Of a stretch of DNA of 7,127 nt, positions 7,003 through 7,127 are shown piece by piece; the first letter of the stretch is position 1; every line of letters begins with the position of its first letter. The notes under the pieces were generated by a model. That model saw nothing but the letters and a program-made list of their open reading frames with translations. It was not told where the DNA came from and made no database searches. Origin of the DNA: JAZQLP01 sp045629205 (GTDB taxonomy: Bacteria > Bacillota > Clostridia > Oscillospirales > UBA644). The stretch is from contig JAZQQT010000067.1 of NCBI GenBank assembly GCA_045629205.1, positions 1-7,127 on the forward strand. Direction: 5' to 3'. A program made the translations under genes and the position numbers.

Positions 7003-7032
7003 AAGCGGCCGTTTTTCGGTCGCTTTTCTTTT
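7003..7032 (+). terminator. Intrinsic terminator of copy 3, with G-U pair
   Basis: The stem 7003-7011 with 7017-7025 around TTTTT has the same form as the other units, but has G at 7008 where they have A. The partner is T, so the pair becomes a G-U wobble and the hairpin survives. The tail is TTTTCTTTT, running into the next -35 box. Confidence 0.88.
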
Positions 7033-7059
7033 GACAAAAGTTCAAAAAAGGTATATAAT
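7031..7059 (+). promoter_or_regulatory. Consensus promoter of the following copy
   Basis: TTGACA at 7031-7036, a 17-bp spacer and TATAAT at 7054-7059 are identical, spacer included, to the promoter of copy 1. The predicted start is the A near 7066, and GGAGG at 7079-7083 precedes the ATG at 7089 by five bases. Confidence 0.9.
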
Positions 7060-7088
7060 GTTTTTATCATATCTATCCGGAGGACACT

Positions 7089-7127
7089 ATGAAAAAAACA
7101 CCGGCAATAATGATGATTCTCGTTCTG
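7089..7127 (+). CDS. 5' end of a downstream beta-helix lipoprotein paralog (partial)
   Basis: The first 13 codons encode MKKTPAIMMILVL, identical in DNA and protein to the start of copy 1 (143-181). With the matching promoter and ribosome site, this is the start of a further array member whose signal peptide is of the copy 1 type. The window ends inside the signal peptide, so the lipobox and the rest of the gene are not visible. Confidence 0.88.
   Translation, partial: MKKTPAIMMILVL

Larger units (their letters stand above)
1..7127 (+). repeat. Tandem array of about 2.3-kb gene units
   Basis: The whole window consists of direct repeats made of terminator, promoter, leader and one lipoprotein gene. 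Measured from hairpin to hairpin, the units start at 57, 2365, 4682 and 7003 (lengths 2308, 2317 and 2321). The array extends past both ends of the window, since partial genes are present at each edge; at least five members exist. No insertion sequence, inverted repeats or integrase flank the units in the visible part, so unequal recombination between copies is the simplest origin. Confidence 0.92.
6992..7127 (+). repeat. 136-bp direct repeat, right copy
   Basis: Right partner of 46-181, offset by 6946 bp, i.e. three gene units. It includes the terminator of copy 3 and the promoter, leader and first codons of the next member. Confidence 0.95.

Noticed and set aside
1..7127. The repeated ends of the window as an assembly or circular-contig artefact
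   Set aside because: The repeat at the ends has two substitutions and a 4-base length change nearby, and the gene tails before it differ, so it is not a duplicated end. A collapse or misjoin elsewhere in the array cannot be fully excluded without reads.

Overview
The window lies inside a tandem array of paralogous genes for secreted lipoproteins predicted to fold as right-handed parallel beta-helices. It holds three complete genes (143-2356, 2451-4673, 4765-6990; 737, 740 and 741 residues). It also holds the last 12 codons of a fourth paralog (2-40) and the first 13 codons of a fifth (7089-7127). All read on the + strand. Gene starts are 2308, 2314 and 2324 bp apart, and there is no other kind of gene in the window.

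The intergenic regions (about 92-102 bp) follow one plan. Each has a 9-bp-stem intrinsic terminator with a U5 loop, whose T-tract runs directly into the TTGACA -35 box of the next gene. A 17-bp spacer and a TATAAT or TACAAT -10 box follow, then a leader of about 22-23 nt with a GGAGG-type ribosome binding site. Each gene therefore looks like a separate monocistronic unit, ended by its own terminator and started by a near-consensus housekeeping promoter. There is no room for a riboswitch or attenuator.

Each protein has a type II (lipoprotein) signal peptide with the lipidated Cys at residue 21. Next come a beta-helix N-terminal segment of the YVSP-GND type, an embedded middle domain beginning with RQELFVNGKR and ending with the SPGEYYWDT / YYWP segment, and the main beta-helix coils (repeated N-x-I/V-H-D type turns). 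The C-terminus is DVDPGFTDY-NGDY...GPR. This layout resembles large beta-helix carbohydrate-active proteins, of which GH141-like proteins are the closest I can suggest from memory. The substrate cannot be read from sequence alone.

At DNA level the copies are mosaics. Long, nearly identical tracts, some crossing stop codons and promoters, alternate with diverged segments, including a central region that cannot be aligned between gene 1 and genes 2/3. This suggests continuing gene conversion or unequal recombination acting on proteins that remain under purifying selection.

The organism is probably a Gram-positive bacterium of the Clostridia type, perhaps gut or rumen. The grounds are the strong GGAGG sites, textbook sigma-A promoters, U-rich terminators, the Lys-Lys lipoprotein signals and a moderate GC content judged by eye. 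Other anaerobes with large paralog families are not excluded.
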